Shown here: positions 35,318 to 46,032 of the stretch, one piece after another
Layout: each line of letters starts with the position of its first letter
Numbering within the stretch: position 1 is the first letter of the stretch
DNA from: Rhodocytophaga rosea
GTDB lineage: Bacteria; Bacteroidota; Bacteroidia; Cytophagales; 172606-1
NCBI RefSeq assembly: GCF_010119975.1
Contig: NZ_CP048222.1
Coordinates: 62,001 to 126,000, forward strand
Direction of reading: 5' to 3'
DNA: 64,000 nucleotides
The notes under the pieces: generated by a model
What the model saw: the letters and a program-made list of their open reading frames with translations, nothing else
Databases searched by the model: none
Told to the model about the DNA's origin: nothing
Made by a program: the position numbers and the translations under genes

Positions 35318-35539
35318 ATGAAACAACTATTTTTATTTCTTTTGCTGTTTGTTTCATGGAGCCTACAGGGACAAATACCTACAGATTATCCACCTGTCAG
35401 GACAAGAGAACTACCAGAGCAGTGGCAGGATCCAGTCACTATCATTCTCATTCTTATCGGTAGTATAGGGGTTATTTTGCTGCTATTATACTTTTTCAGA
35501 TTTGACAAACTAATTACAAAGTGGATCAGGCACAAGTAA
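35318..35539 (+). CDS. Small membrane protein with signal peptide
   Basis: A 73-residue protein. An N-terminal signal peptide (MKQLFLFLLLFVSWSLQGQ) is followed by a short proline-rich loop (DYPPVRTRELPEQWQDP), one membrane helix (TIILILIGSIGVILLLLYFF) and a basic C-terminus (KLITKWIRHK). Similar short proteins are common in Bacteroidota and have no assigned function. Stand-alone gene. Confidence 0.65.
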   Translation: MKQLFLFLLLFVSWSLQGQIPTDYPPVRTRELPEQWQDPVTIILILIGSIGVILLLLYFFRFDKLITKWIRHK

Positions 35540-35759
35540 AACTCATTTCTTGAAAATTATATTTATTTACCAAAGTACAATATAGATTTAATTGAAAAGG
35601 TGATGCAAAAAATGCTTGCATCCAATACTTGAAGGCTTGCCATCCTATCATTACCTGTTCATCTACAGCCACAAGATCATTCAAAAATGCCGCTGCTATG
35701 GAGCTTGCAACTAATCCTATATGATAGTAAGCTAGTTATACCATTAAACCTGTGAATAA

Positions 35760-36059
35760 ATGGAAGAAAGATATTCAGCCAACAGCCTTCATTTACATAT
35801 TGCCTGTCAAATGCATAGGTATGACTATCGAGAGCATGATCAATGGATAGGCATTATTATTCGCATTATAGAGGGAGAAACCATTTACAATCTGTTTAAA
35901 AACAAACAGAATGATTTGTATATGGAGTTAATCGATACAGCAATAAAAGAGGTAAGTGCCTTGGATGCAGCTTATATCTATAAAACCCCTCAAAAATGGG
36001 TTTTTAGTAGAAATGAGATTTTTATTTCTGTCAAGTTCTATCTTGAAGATAAAGAGTAG
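35760..36059 (+). CDS. Hypothetical protein
   Basis: A 99-residue soluble-looking protein (MEERYSANSLHLHIACQMHRYDYREHDQWIGIII...). It contains alternating strands and one long helix (KNKQNDLYMELIDTAIKEVSALD). No family recognised. It is followed by a short spaced repeat region and has no obvious operon partner. Confidence 0.5.
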   Translation: MEERYSANSLHLHIACQMHRYDYREHDQWIGIIIRIIEGETIYNLFKNKQNDLYMELIDTAIKEVSALDAAYIYKTPQKWVFSRNEIFISVKFYLEDKE

Positions 36060-36619
36060 TGCTTTTATTACTCTGCTCGATTATTAGAATTAGATGCTAG
36101 ATTCAAGGTAACAAATACTCCCCTTTGGGGTAACTTCAAATTTTAGATGCGTTTTAAGGCTACACTGGTTCTTCCCGACATTTTCATGGTAACTCCATTT
36201 CCCACTTTCCACTTTTACAAGGGGAATTCACTTTAACACATGTAGACCATTTTGGAGAAAAATGCTCTATTCAAAGCAAAGCCCGGAGGATCTAGTATCT
36301 CCATGCTTTGTTGTAAACACATAAAAAATCGAGCTTATTTTTGACGACTCTGCTTATTTGCTTAAAGGTCAGGAAGCTCATTTTATAGCTTCTTATTCAT
36401 GTACTATTTTTTGCTTTTATGTAATTTCAGGCAAGATTATTGTATTATAAAATATCTGATTTACCTATATAGTTGTAAAATTTCTTATTTCTTACTTAGA
36501 AAAGTCGTACTTCTCTTTATGTAATTTCTGCATTGGGTTTTTATAAATTTAAGCGATCTCCTCGCACAGTATTTTAGCTACATCACTTATAGTTTAACCT
36601 CTATTCAAAACCCATTTGT
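36060..36619. other. Intergenic stretch with repeat remnants
   Basis: It contains two degenerate pieces resembling the dispersed repeat (36115-36138 and around 36217-36240) and no gene. Confidence 0.45.
36115..36138. repeat. Degenerate dispersed repeat, copy 8
   Basis: AATACTCCCCTTTGGGGTAACTTC: the right arm with a short rearranged centre. A second fragment, ACAAGGGGAATTCACTTTAAC, lies about 80 bases downstream. Confidence 0.4.
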
Positions 36620-39600
36620 ATGATTCAACATTTATTTTACTCCTGGCTGCTACAGGCCAGAAATGCCAGTTATGCTTTTTTCAAAACTATTGGGATTAAA
36701 ACCAATGTAAAAGCAGGCGATTGGCCTACGGCCAACTTAGGATACCTGCTTTATCTGTCTTTTTTGAGTATGTTTGTTGTAACGGCTCAAGCACAAATCC
36801 TACCCACTAATAATTATTCTAACCTTACTAAAGCAGGCAGCAATCTGTTTTTTACCGCTAACAATGCCAGTGGACAAGCTGGTTTATGGAAAATTGATGC
36901 TATCGCTGGTGGCCCTACACTTGTAAAAACAGTTGCTGCAAGTCAGTTAACGGCTGTTGGCAGCAACCTATATTTTTCAGCTAATGAACAGGAAACTGGC
37001 TATGAATTATGGAAAAGTGATGGCACTCCTGCCGGAACAGTAAAGGTAAAAGATGTGCCGTTACAACTGCCCCTTTCAGAGTATGATTATGATAGCGATA
37101 TAGTTACCTTTCGTGCTTCTATTGGGCTGACAGGTACAAATAACCTATTATACTTTACAGCAAACAATGCCATACGCAATTATGAACTCTGGCGTACGGA
37201 TGGTACAGCCGCAGGTACCTTTAAAGTGATGAATGTAGCTGTCGAACCCAGATATTACGATGAGCCCAAAGCTCAGGATTTTAGAACTGTTGGGAATACA
37301 TTATTCTTCACTGTGGAAAACACCGCTGTATCTGACATGGGTATATATAAAACTGAGGGTGATCCACAAAGCACTATTCTTATTAAACAAGCCTATTCTC
37401 CACAATTACTCTCTCCGGTGAATGGAATCTTGTATTTCAAAGTTAATAACTCAGGTCAAATTCAATTATGGAAAACCACTGGTACCCAAGCAGGTACAAG
37501 TCTGATTAAAGATCTGGGTCTGGGATTCGAGATAGAAGAAAATGTGGCCATTGGTAACAATCTCTACTTTAGGTCAACTTCTTCTCCTACCACAACTGGC
37601 TATGAATTATGGAAAAGTGATGGAACAGCCGCTGGTACCAGGTTAGTAAAAGATATATATCCTGGCACTCAGGGTTCAGCCCCCTCTTCTTTAGTTAATG
37701 TAAATGGCACCTTGTATTTTGCTGCGTATACGGATACGTATGGTCATGCGCTTTGGAAAAGTGATGGAACAGAAACAGGTACCACATTAGTAAAAGACCC
37801 TTTTCCAGGTTCAGCAAGTGACAACCCTTATTATTTACAGCTTTTTTATTTAATCAATGTAAATAACACCTTGTATTTTGTAACCAGAAGTGAATCAGGT
37901 GGCCATATACTTTGGAAAAGTGATGGCACCACCGCAGGAACTGTTAAAATAAAAGATACTTTTGGAGAATCACTTGCAACACTTGCTAATTTTACAAACT
38001 TCAATGGCGTACTTTATTTTACAGCTGCTAATGGTGCAGGTATAAAATTATGGAAAAGTGATGGTACTACTGCAGGAACAGTTCCTGTTGAAACTTCTAC
38101 TCACCAGGCGCTTAACAAACTATGGGATAAAACCTTTGGTGGTAATATAGAAGATGAGCTGAGCATCACGATTGCTACCTCTGATAACGGCTACTTACTA
38201 GCAGGATATTCTTACTCAGGAGTTTCCGGAGATAAATCCCAGGCGAGTAAAGGGAATGCAGATTACTGGATAGTAAAAACTGATGCCTCCGGCAACAAAC
38301 TCTGGGATAAGACCTTTGGCACCTCCAATAGTGATGCGCTTACAGCTGCTATCCAAACTTGGGATGGAGGTTATCTACTGGGAGGTTATACCAACGCTGG
38401 TCAGGGTGGAGATAAATCGGAACCAACTAGGGGAGGCATGGATTACTGGATTGTGAAAACAGATGCTTCCGGGAACAAACTCTGGGACAAACGCTTTGGA
38501 GGTACAGCTACTGATGAATTGAAATCTATTTTGCAACTTAGTGATGGCAATTACCTGCTTGCAGGCATATCTAATTCTAACCAAGGTGGAGATAAGTCAC
38601 AGAATAGTAAATCCTGGAATAGTGGAGGATCATATCCGGATTTCTACGATACATGGCTGGTGAAAATCAACAGTTCTGGCGTAAAACTCTGGGATAAAAC
38701 CATTGGAACCTACGATGACGAAAAATTTGGCGCTGTTGTGGCTTCTGCTGACGGAGGCTATCTGGTAGCCGTATCGTATTTTACGCCTTTAGTTGAACAG
38801 TATTTTGTTTATTATAAAGTCGATAGCAATGGCAATGTGCAATGGAGCGGTTCAGCAGGAAATGCAGATGGAGAAAATGTAGTTACTAGTGCCATTCAAA
38901 CACAGGATGGAGGCTATCTGGTGGCTGGTTATTCGAGTTCAAATGCAGGGCCCGGTAAAATGGAAAACAGCAAAGGCGGCCGAGATTATTTTGTTGTAAA
39001 ATTAACAGGCAATGGTGTAAAGCAATGGAATAAAACCATTGGAGGTTCAAGCAGCGATGAACTTTCGCAGGTACTGCAACTTTCAGATAATGACTATTTG
39101 CTATCAGGAACCTCTTATTCGCCTATGAGTGGGGACAAAACAGAAAATAGTGCAGGAGCGGATTACTGGCTTGTTAAATTAGATGCAAATGGAAATAAAC
39201 TCTGGGATAAAACCTTTGGAGGATCAGGGGATGATAAATTAAAATCACTGCTACAAACAGTAGATAAAGGATATTTGCTGAGTGGAACTTCTAATTCACT
39301 CATCAGTGGAGATAAAACACAGCTAAGCAGGGGTAGTTATGATTATTGGTTATTGAAAACAGTGGGCAATAGCCCCGAGCCTATCACTTGCAGTGCCACT
39401 GGCAGTATCTTGCAGGAAAAGTGGTTAAATGTAACAGGCAATTCGGTGAGTGCCATTCCGGTTAATACAGCTCCTGCTTCTACTTCCCAACTCACTTCCT
39501 TTGAAACTTCTGCTAATACCGGCAACAATTACGGAGAAAGAATCAGAGGCTACTTGTGTGTGCCTGCTAGCGGCAGCTACACCTTCTACATTGCAGGGGA

Positions 39601-40639
39601 TGATAAATGTGAACTCTATATCTCATCAGATGAGGACCCTTCTAAGAAAACATTGATTGCCTCTGTGCCTTACTCTACAGCCGTAAAAGAGTGGAGTAAA
39701 TATGCTTCTCAGAAATCAGTAGCCATTTCTTTAGTGGCAGGTAAAAAATATTACATCGAAGCTTTGCATAAAGAAGGAATAGGTGATGATAAAGTAGCCG
39801 TCGGCTGGCAAACACCGAATCAAACTACCATCGCAGTGATTGCAGGCAGCTATCTTTCCCCTTACCTTGTTCAACTAACAGGCAAGATCTCTAGAGAGTT
39901 CTGGGCTAATGTGACAGGGTATCAGATCAGCAATATTCCCCTTACCACAGATGCCACTACCATTGATGAAGTCACTATCTTTGAGAGAGCTACCAATCAG
40001 GGGGAAAACTATGGACAGAGGTTCAGAGGCTATCTGCACCCACAGGTGAGCGGAAATTACCGCTTCTACATATCCGGGGATGATAAAGCTGAGTTATGGC
40101 TTTCCACAGATGAAGATCCTTCAAAGAAAACAAAGATTGCTTTGGTGAGTGCTTATACTGCTCTGCGGCAGTGGGATAAATATGCTTCTCAGCAGTCAGT
40201 AGTAATTGCTTTAGTAGCCGGCAGAAAGTATTACATTGAAGCCTTGCATAAGGAAAACACCGGTAATGATAACATTTCTGTAGGATGGCAATTGCCTAAT
40301 CAAACCACTATTTCAGTGATTGCAGGCACCTTCCTTTCGCCTTTCCTCGCCTCTCCTTCTAGTAGCATGGCCAGAATAAGTGTGGAGGAAAGCCTTCCTT
40401 CTAGAGTAAGTCTGTATCCCAATCCCTTTGAAAGCAAGCTAACCTTTGTTACCCAGCAAGCAGGTAAGCTTTACATCAGTGTAGTAGATAACTTAGGCAG
40501 AACAGTCTATCAAATCTCTACTCAAGTAACCAGTGCAGAAACAACGCTTGACTTGGCTTACCTGAAACAGGGTGTGTATATTGTCAAAGTTGCTAGAGAA
40601 AATGGGGCAACGCAGGTATTGAAGGTAGTCAAACAATAA
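36620..40639 (+). CDS. Large secreted T9SS protein with ELWKSDGT and LWDKTFGG repeats and two PA14-like domains
   Basis: A 1339-residue protein. A signal-like hydrophobic segment lies at about 45-60 (LSFLSMFVVTAQAQ). Residues about 70-490 hold repeats of the type GYELWKSDGTAAGTxLVKDI (hyalin/ELWxxDGT propeller repeats). Residues about 500-920 hold about seven units of about 60 residues, each with GNKLWDKTFGG, SDGGYLLAGYS, GGDKSQ and DYWIVKTDASG. Two homologous PA14-like modules follow (about 935-1080 and 1090-1235; REFWANVTGYQISNIP, GYLHPQVSGNYRFYISGDDKAELWLS). It ends in a T9SS type A sorting domain (VSLYPNPFESKLTFVTQ, LKQGVYIVKVA). Probably a surface-attached beta-propeller adhesin or glycan-binding protein. 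Confidence 0.88.
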   Translation: MIQHLFYSWLLQARNASYAFFKTIGIKTNVKAGDWPTANLGYLLYLSFLSMFVVTAQAQILPTNNYSNLTKAGSNLFFTANNASGQAGLWKIDAIAGGPTLVKTVAASQLTAVGSNLYFSANEQETGYELWKSDGTPAGTVKVKDVPLQLPLSEYDYDSDIVTFRASIGLTGTNNLLYFTANNAIRNYELWRTDGTAAGTFKVMNVAVEPRYYDEPKAQDFRTVGNTLFFTVENTAVSDMGIYKTEGDPQSTILIKQAYSPQLLSPVNGILYFKVNNSGQIQLWKTTGTQAGTSLIKDLGLGFEIEENVAIGNNLYFRSTSSPTTTGYELWKSDGTAAGTRLVKDIYPGTQGSAPSSLVNVNGTLYFAAYTDTYGHALWKSDGTETGTTLVKDPFPGSASDNPYYLQLFYLINVNNTLYFVTRSESGGHILWKSDGTTAGTVKIKDTFGESLATLANFTNFNGVLYFTAANGAGIKLWKSDGTTAGTVPVETSTHQALNKLWDKTFGGNIEDELSITIATSDNGYLLAGYSYSGVSGDKSQASKGNADYWIVKTDASGNKLWDKTFGTSNSDALTAAIQTWDGGYLLGGYTNAGQGGDKSEPTRGGMDYWIVKTDASGNKLWDKRFGGTATDELKSILQLSDGNYLLAGISNSNQGGDKSQNSKSWNSGGSYPDFYDTWLVKINSSGVKLWDKTIGTYDDEKFGAVVASADGGYLVAVSYFTPLVEQYFVYYKVDSNGNVQWSGSAGNADGENVVTSAIQTQDGGYLVAGYSSSNAGPGKMENSKGGRDYFVVKLTGNGVKQWNKTIGGSSSDELSQVLQLSDNDYLLSGTSYSPMSGDKTENSAGADYWLVKLDANGNKLWDKTFGGSGDDKLKSLLQTVDKGYLLSGTSNSLISGDKTQLSRGSYDYWLLKTVGNSPEPITCSATGSILQEKWLNVTGNSVSAIPVNTAPASTSQLTSFETSANTGNNYGERIRGYLCVPASGSYTFYIAGDDKCELYISSDEDPSKKTLIASVPYSTAVKEWSKYASQKSVAISLVAGKKYYIEALHKEGIGDDKVAVGWQTPNQTTIAVIAGSYLSPYLVQLTGKISREFWANVTGYQISNIPLTTDATTIDEVTIFERATNQGENYGQRFRGYLHPQVSGNYRFYISGDDKAELWLSTDEDPSKKTKIALVSAYTALRQWDKYASQQSVVIALVAGRKYYIEALHKENTGNDNISVGWQLPNQTTISVIAGTFLSPFLASPSSSMARISVEESLPSRVSLYPNPFESKLTFVTQQAGKLYISVVDNLGRTVYQISTQVTSAETTLDLAYLKQGVYIVKVARENGATQVLKVVKQ

Positions 40640-40661
40640 GCCCTTACCCTTTATCATTTCT

Positions 40662-40701
40662 AGCAAAGCCGGTAGGAAACCTTTATTCTTCCGGCTTTGC
40701 T
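40662..40701 (+). terminator. Hairpin terminator of the large T9SS protein gene
   Basis: AGCAAAGCCGG and its complement CCGGCTTTGCT separated by 18 bases, 22 bases after the stop codon. Confidence 0.65.
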
Positions 40702-41248
40702 GTGAAAAAGAGCGGTTTTCTCCACCATAGTCTTCATATGCGAATGGAAGTTACAGCGATTGTGTAAGTGTAGATAATCTTATCAGCTATGGCTATGAAA
40801 AATAGGATTTTTAATAACTGAATATGGAATAATGTAAAGTAAAAGAGCCCTCATAGAGGCTACTTCCATTATTCCTTTTCTTTTCTCAACTTTCCATACA
40901 GATAGGCATCTTCTTTCTTTATTATCCACTCATCTAGCCACAAACTTGCACGTACAACTATAACACCCACTATGATTATATCTATACTAACTACCAGAGC
41001 AGCAAATACTAATAAGTCCATAGAACTTAATTCGCTCTTACTTTATAAGGTAATAAGTAGAGTTAATTTAACTCCCCCTTTCAGGTAACCAACTCATTAA
41101 TATGAAAAGAGCTTCTCTTTAACTTTTTCCTTCAGTAGATTTGTCTCCTTTTTGCACAAGTTTCAGGGAATATCGCATGTGCATTTCTGTCAACCTATAC
41201 CCTGTATTAGGATAAGCCCCTGTGCTATTGGGTAATCTTTTATCGGGA
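40702..41248. other. Intergenic stretch with one dispersed repeat
   Basis: No gene supported. The repeat copy at 41059-41090 is the only recognisable feature. Confidence 0.45.
41059..41090. repeat. Dispersed GAAAGGGG repeat, copy 9
   Basis: AGAGTTAATTTAACTCCCCC followed by TTTCAGGTAACC: centre and right arm. Confidence 0.75.
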
Positions 41249-43708
41249 CTATTCATACTTCAAGGCTTTTACCGGATTAGTCTTCGCTGCTTTTAAAGTC
41301 TGGAAACTAATGGTGAGCATAGCAATAACTATTACCAATACACTGGGCAGCACCAGCAGCCAGAGTTTCACTTCAATGTGGTATTCATAATTCTGCAACC
41401 AGCGGCTTATACTCCAGTAAGCAAGTGGCCAGGCTACAACAGATGCTATTACAATTAACTTTAAAAAATCTTTTGATAGAATCAGGAAGATACTGCTTAC
41501 TGAAGCACCAAGTACTTTTCGTACGCCAATTTCTTTCGTACGCCCGATAACTGTAAAAGAGATCAAACCGAATAATCCCATACAGGCCACAAGTATAGCT
41601 AATGCTGAAAAGAAAGTAATCAGATAGCCAAACTGCCTATCAGCTTTATATTGTTCATCGAATGAGTCATCCAGAAAAAACGACTCTAACGGGTTTCCCG
41701 GAAATATTCGCTTCCAGCTGTCTTCAATTTGTGCCAGGGTCTGGCTAAGGTTGTGGGTATCTACTTTCAGGGAATAAAATCGCTTGGTGGCAGGCCGGAA
41801 GGCATAAATAATTGGGTCGTGTTTATATTGCAGAGATTTCTGATGATAATCCTTTAATACACCTCTTACTTCCTGGGTTTGGCCCAGAATAGGAATCACA
41901 ATCCGCTTACCTATGGCTTCTTCTGCACTAGCAAAACCCAGGTTACGGGCAGCTGTTTCATTTAATAACACGCCTCCTCCATTGGGCTTTTCAAAGTTTT
42001 TGCCGGCTACCAGTTGAAGTTCATAGGCAGGCACATAGTCAGCATCTATTTCTACCATACTGTAGATAACAGCACTTTCTTGGTTAGCCCCCTTTCGGTG
42101 TATGCCTTCCTGGTTCCAGTCGAAGTCTTTACCAGGTACAGTATTAGAAGCAGTTACACTTTTAATTCCTTTGTTGGTCTGCAGTTCATTCTTAAATACT
42201 TCCCATTTACTCCTATAAGTTTGGTAATCTCCGGCTATAATGGGCGCTTGAATCACTAGGGTCTGGGAAATATTTACCCCTAAGTCAGTACTGCGCATAT
42301 AACTAATCTGGTGGTAGGCCGCTAGCGTTCCACCAATGAGCAGAATAGAGATGGAAAACTGAAACACAACCAAACCTTTGCGCAACATAGCCCCTTTGGA
42401 GGCACCAGTAAACTTGCCTTTCAGGACGGCAATCGGTTGGAAAGACGATAAGCTTAAAGCCGGTTATACACCAGAGAGTATGGCACCCAGAATAAATACC
42501 ATTGCTAACATTCCCCAAAATTCCGGTCCATACTGCCAGATGGACGGAATGGCTTTACCGGTAAAACGCTTATAATAGGGCAAGGCCAGTTGTACCGTTG
42601 TAATGGCCACTACAAAAGCAATTGCACTGATAAGGATGGCATCCAGCAAAAACTGCTTAATTAACTGCATACGGCTGGCTCCTACTACTTTGCGGATACC
42701 TACTTCTTTGGCTCTCTCCATTGCCCTTGCAGTTGACAGATTAATATAATTGATATAACCGATACCTAAAATAAATAGGGCAATAATTGACAGATACACA
42801 ATTGTTTTGCCTGTTTCTGATAATGTACTTACTCCGGTGACCAGGTTGATATGCGCATGTGTATGAATCTGCAGCACCGGTTTTAGAAAGTTTTTCACCT
42901 CAAGCCCTGCCTTTGCCATACCTTTAGAGGTATATTTTTTACCCAACAAGTTGAGCTTGGTTTGCACAGTAGCCGGGTCTGCCCAAGGGTGTAAGTGTAC
43001 AAAGGTGATAAAATTGGTCCACTCCCAGGGGTCATTCCTGTAAAAGTTTAACTGCGTAATTTCGTGATTGGACAACAGAAAGTCGAATTTTATATTCTTC
43101 TTATCATGCACATCTTCCGTCAGAGCAGTATTAGCCGGTACATCGGCGAATATGCCTTTTACCATATACAGGTGTTTACCGCCTAAATCATGAATCGTTA
43201 GGGTTTTGCCAATAGGGTCTTGTTCCCTAAAATATTTTTTTGCAGTTGATTCGGATATAATTAGACTGTTATGTTCACCGAGTACGGCATTCTTATCTCC
43301 TTTTAGTAAGGGAAAAGTGAACATTTGCAGGAAAGAAGCATCTACATAATACAGATTATGTTCTTTGTAGTTGTGGTTTTCATACGAAACAATGGTTTCT
43401 CCATAAGCAGGGTGCAAACGGCAAAAGTCTGCCACTTCGGATAGATCCTCTTTCAAAGCGGGTCCATGAGCAAGGGCTGTCTGGTTGCCTTCATTTAGTT
43501 TTTCTCCGTTCTTCTCCGTTATCCGGTCGATACGGTAGAGGTACTGGCCTTGTTCATGAAAAGAATCGTAGCTTTTTTCGAAATAGACATATTGCCATAT
43601 CAGCAGGAAAGCCGACATACTAATGGCAAGGCCCGAAATGGTAATAGCCGAGAAAACTTTGTGACGAAGCAGATTACGATAGGCTATGATAAGATAGTTT
43701 ACAAGCAT
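41249..43708 (-). pseudogene. MacB/FtsX-type ABC transporter permease with an in-frame TAA
   Basis: It reads as one protein of about 819 residues from ATG 43708 to 41249 except for a single TAA at 42464-42466. The N-terminal half has a membrane anchor (HKVFSAITISGLAISMSAFLLI), a periplasmic MacB-type domain and FtsX helices (RAMERAKEVGIRKVVGASRMQLIKQFLLDA). The frame then runs GAILSGV*PALSLSSFQP, where tyrosine is expected at the stop. The second half repeats the plan (LRKGLVVFQFSISILLIGG, RTKEIGVRKVLGASVSSIFLILSKDFLKL). Both halves are in the same frame, so this is a point nonsense mutation (TAT/TAC to TAA). The two truncated halves could still be made separately, but an intact permease is not encoded. 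Confidence 0.88.
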
Positions 43709-44402
43709 GAGGAGAAAGATTGAAAAATAATACCTGTCAAGTTATTGTCTGTAAAGTAATCTATAATGATGCCAGTTGTATACTATTCAATTTATCAGGC
43801 ATTTACAAAATTTCATCAGTCTTTTTCAGCATTTCACTGATTCATAGTGAAACAGTTACTTGTTTCATTTTGGCACAATCTCATACCTTATCTACCCTTG
43901 TCATTACAAGAATAGAAAGAAGAGGAGAAAGACATCTTTGTTTTAAACATAGAATCCTGTAACAGTATCTCCATTTATAGGCCAGATCATAAACAGGATA
44001 TATATCTACCCTTTAATTCAAATTTTAAGTAAGTTGCTAATACAAGGGAATAAAAAGGGCTTAGTAGTCATAGAACCAAAGCTTTCATGTTTGTAAGAGT
44101 GAAATGATAATAACAAAAGTTAATATTATTAGGCATAGGGAAGAAACATTGGTAAGCTTAATACTTTTCCTATGAGTTCATGATAAGGAGTTTCAAGAAA
44201 GGGGAATAATTCTTAACCTAGACATATGTTCTAAAACATAATCATAGCTTTTTATTTTCAGAAAAAAATATTTACCAACAGGGGTTTACTTTCCAGCATT
44301 GCCTCCATAAAAAGCAAAATTCAACAATATCAGTAACGTGCGCACGAAAGGTATTTTGAATGGTTTATTCAATATTTTTCAATCTTAATTTTTTTACACA
44401 CA
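43709..44402. other. Intergenic region upstream of the peptide-export cassette
   Basis: No credible gene (an 80-codon frame near 43720 has no family or good start). It contains dispersed repeat copy 10 and AT-rich DNA that should carry the peptide gene promoter. Confidence 0.45.
44189..44218. repeat. Dispersed GAAAGGGG repeat, copy 10
   Basis: GAGTTTCAAGAAAGGGGAAT followed by AATTCTTAACC, well preserved left arm. Confidence 0.75.
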
Positions 44403-44540
44403 ATGGAAAATTTAAATCAAATTGGCTTAGTAGAATTAAATTCTAATGAATTGCAAGAAATCGAAGGTGGATTGATCCCATTAATCATCGCATTAGCTGC
44501 ATTTGATGCTTGCTTGTGGGGATACATTGCATTAAACTAA
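44403..44540 (+). CDS. Double-glycine leader peptide, bacteriocin-like precursor
   Basis: A 45-residue peptide. The leader MENLNQIGLVELNSNELQEI-EGG has the hallmark hydrophobic spacing (L-x-x-L-x-x-x-E-L-x-x-I-x-GG) cut by C39 peptidases. Cleavage after GG gives a 22-residue hydrophobic core, LIPLIIALAAFDACLWGYIA plus LN, with one cysteine. The gene is followed by a strong terminator (44597-44628) and then, on the same strand, by an HlyD-family protein and a C39-domain ABC transporter, the dedicated export partners. Antimicrobial activity is inferred; a signalling peptide is also possible. No immunity gene is evident. Confidence 0.85.
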   Translation: MENLNQIGLVELNSNELQEIEGGLIPLIIALAAFDACLWGYIALN

Positions 44541-44596
44541 TTTTTAAACTGCCAAATGCCACCTTTAGCGTAGCCATTTGTTTATTGATACATGAA

Positions 44597-44628
44597 GTAA
44601 GGAGAGAAAACGCTCCTTACTTTTTTTT
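44597..44628 (+). terminator. Rho-independent terminator after the leader-peptide gene
   Basis: GTAAGGAG, an 8-base loop region, then CTCCTTAC followed by a run of T. It would let a short, abundant peptide transcript end before the exporter genes. Confidence 0.88.
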
Positions 44629-44834
44629 AAACAAAAAATACAAATTTATACATCAAGGAGGCAGATTTTCTACCTCCTTCTTAGTTTAACAAACCATACG
44701 CATCCTAATTTTTCCAAACATATGTCAATTTAAAAGATATTTATAAAGAGCGATTGTTGTCTGTAGCTACCTATCCTCTCATAACTCTTTTAGATAACAG
44801 AAATTTCAAAAACAGTTGAGTTGCTTTCTTGAAT

Positions 44835-46004
44835 ATGCAGAATCAAATTTATCCTCCTCAGATTATTGAGAATAGTGCTGAAACCTATATCGCCGAAATT
44901 TCTACCAGAAGCCAGATCATTTATTCCTCTATTTTACTTTCCATCCTTTGTATTATTGTTGCCCTGCCTTTTATTACAGTAGATGTGTCTATGCAAAGTC
45001 CGGGAATTATCCGGCCAACGGCTGAGAAAAATGAGGTAAAATCTTTATTATCCGGTAAGGTACAAGAGGTATTTGTAAAAGATAATCAGAACATTGCTCA
45101 AGGACAGCCTTTGTTAATGGTTGGATCAGAAACCCTGGATAGCAAACTCAAACTCAATGGGGAACTACAACTCGAAAAACAGACCTATATCCAGGATTTG
45201 CAAAAACTAGTAAGGATAGATACCGCCTCCATCTTTCAGGTAAAAGGGATTTCTTCTGCCCTGTACCGCCAGCAATATAACCAGTTCCTCTACCGCCTTT
45301 CGGAGAGCAGTCAGACTAAAAACAGAAAAGCAAAGGAATTACTTATTGATAAAAAACTATATGACGAGAAAGTGATCGCCCAGCGGGAATACGAAAACAA
45401 AGTGTTTGAATATGAGAATGCGCTTGCTTATTATCTGTCGGCCATTCAGGGACAGCTGAGCGGGTGGCAATCGGACCTAACTGCTAATACCCGACTGCTT
45501 TCAGAACTACAAGCAGAAGAAAAACAACTCCTGAAAGAAAAAGAACTTTGTACCATTAAATCACCTGTTGCAGGCACTTTGCAGCAATTTTATGGTATTT
45601 CCCCTGGAAGTACTATTCACAGTAACCAGGTGCTTGGAATCGTTTCACCAGATTCTGATATACTAGTAGAATGCTACATTCCTCCCAAAGATATAGGTTT
45701 TATCAAACAAGATATGAAGGTCTATTTTCAGGTAGATGCCTTTAATTATAATGAATGGGGATTGGTGTCGGGAAAAGTAATGCAGGTAGCCTCCGATATA
45801 GAAATGATTAACGATCAGCCGGTGTTTAAAATAAAATGTAAACTGGATAAAGATTTCCTCCAGTTGAAAAATGGCTATCAGGGAAAATTAAAAAAAGGCA
45901 TGACGGTACGGGCCAGATATATTCTTACCGAAAGAAGCTTATACCAGCTTATTTTTGATCAGGCCAATGACTGGATCAATCCACTCGTTGCTTCCCAATC
46001 CTAA
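44835..46004 (+). CDS. HlyD-family membrane-fusion (periplasmic adaptor) protein of the peptide exporter
   Basis: A 389-residue protein from ATG 44835. One N-terminal membrane helix (SQIIYSSILLSILCIIVALPFITV) is followed by a biotinyl-lipoyl-like half (KSLLSGKVQEVFVKDNQNIAQGQPLLMV), a long coiled-coil hairpin (about 100-230) and the second lipoyl half and beta-barrel (CTIKSPVAGTLQQFYGISPGSTIHSNQVLGIVSPD, ECYIPPKDIGFI, KGMTVRARYIL). It links the inner-membrane ABC transporter to an outer-membrane channel for peptide secretion. Its end is 29 bases before the start of the ABC gene, indicating one operon. Confidence 0.92.
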   Translation: MQNQIYPPQIIENSAETYIAEISTRSQIIYSSILLSILCIIVALPFITVDVSMQSPGIIRPTAEKNEVKSLLSGKVQEVFVKDNQNIAQGQPLLMVGSETLDSKLKLNGELQLEKQTYIQDLQKLVRIDTASIFQVKGISSALYRQQYNQFLYRLSESSQTKNRKAKELLIDKKLYDEKVIAQREYENKVFEYENALAYYLSAIQGQLSGWQSDLTANTRLLSELQAEEKQLLKEKELCTIKSPVAGTLQQFYGISPGSTIHSNQVLGIVSPDSDILVECYIPPKDIGFIKQDMKVYFQVDAFNYNEWGLVSGKVMQVASDIEMINDQPVFKIKCKLDKDFLQLKNGYQGKLKKGMTVRARYILTERSLYQLIFDQANDWINPLVASQS

Positions 46005-46032
46005 ATTTCTCTCCTTCCCATCAGATTATCCA

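Noticed and set aside
43720-43962. 80-codon frame between the permease pseudogene and the peptide cassette
   Set aside because: No recognisable domain, no conserved context and unusual residue composition; probably chance.
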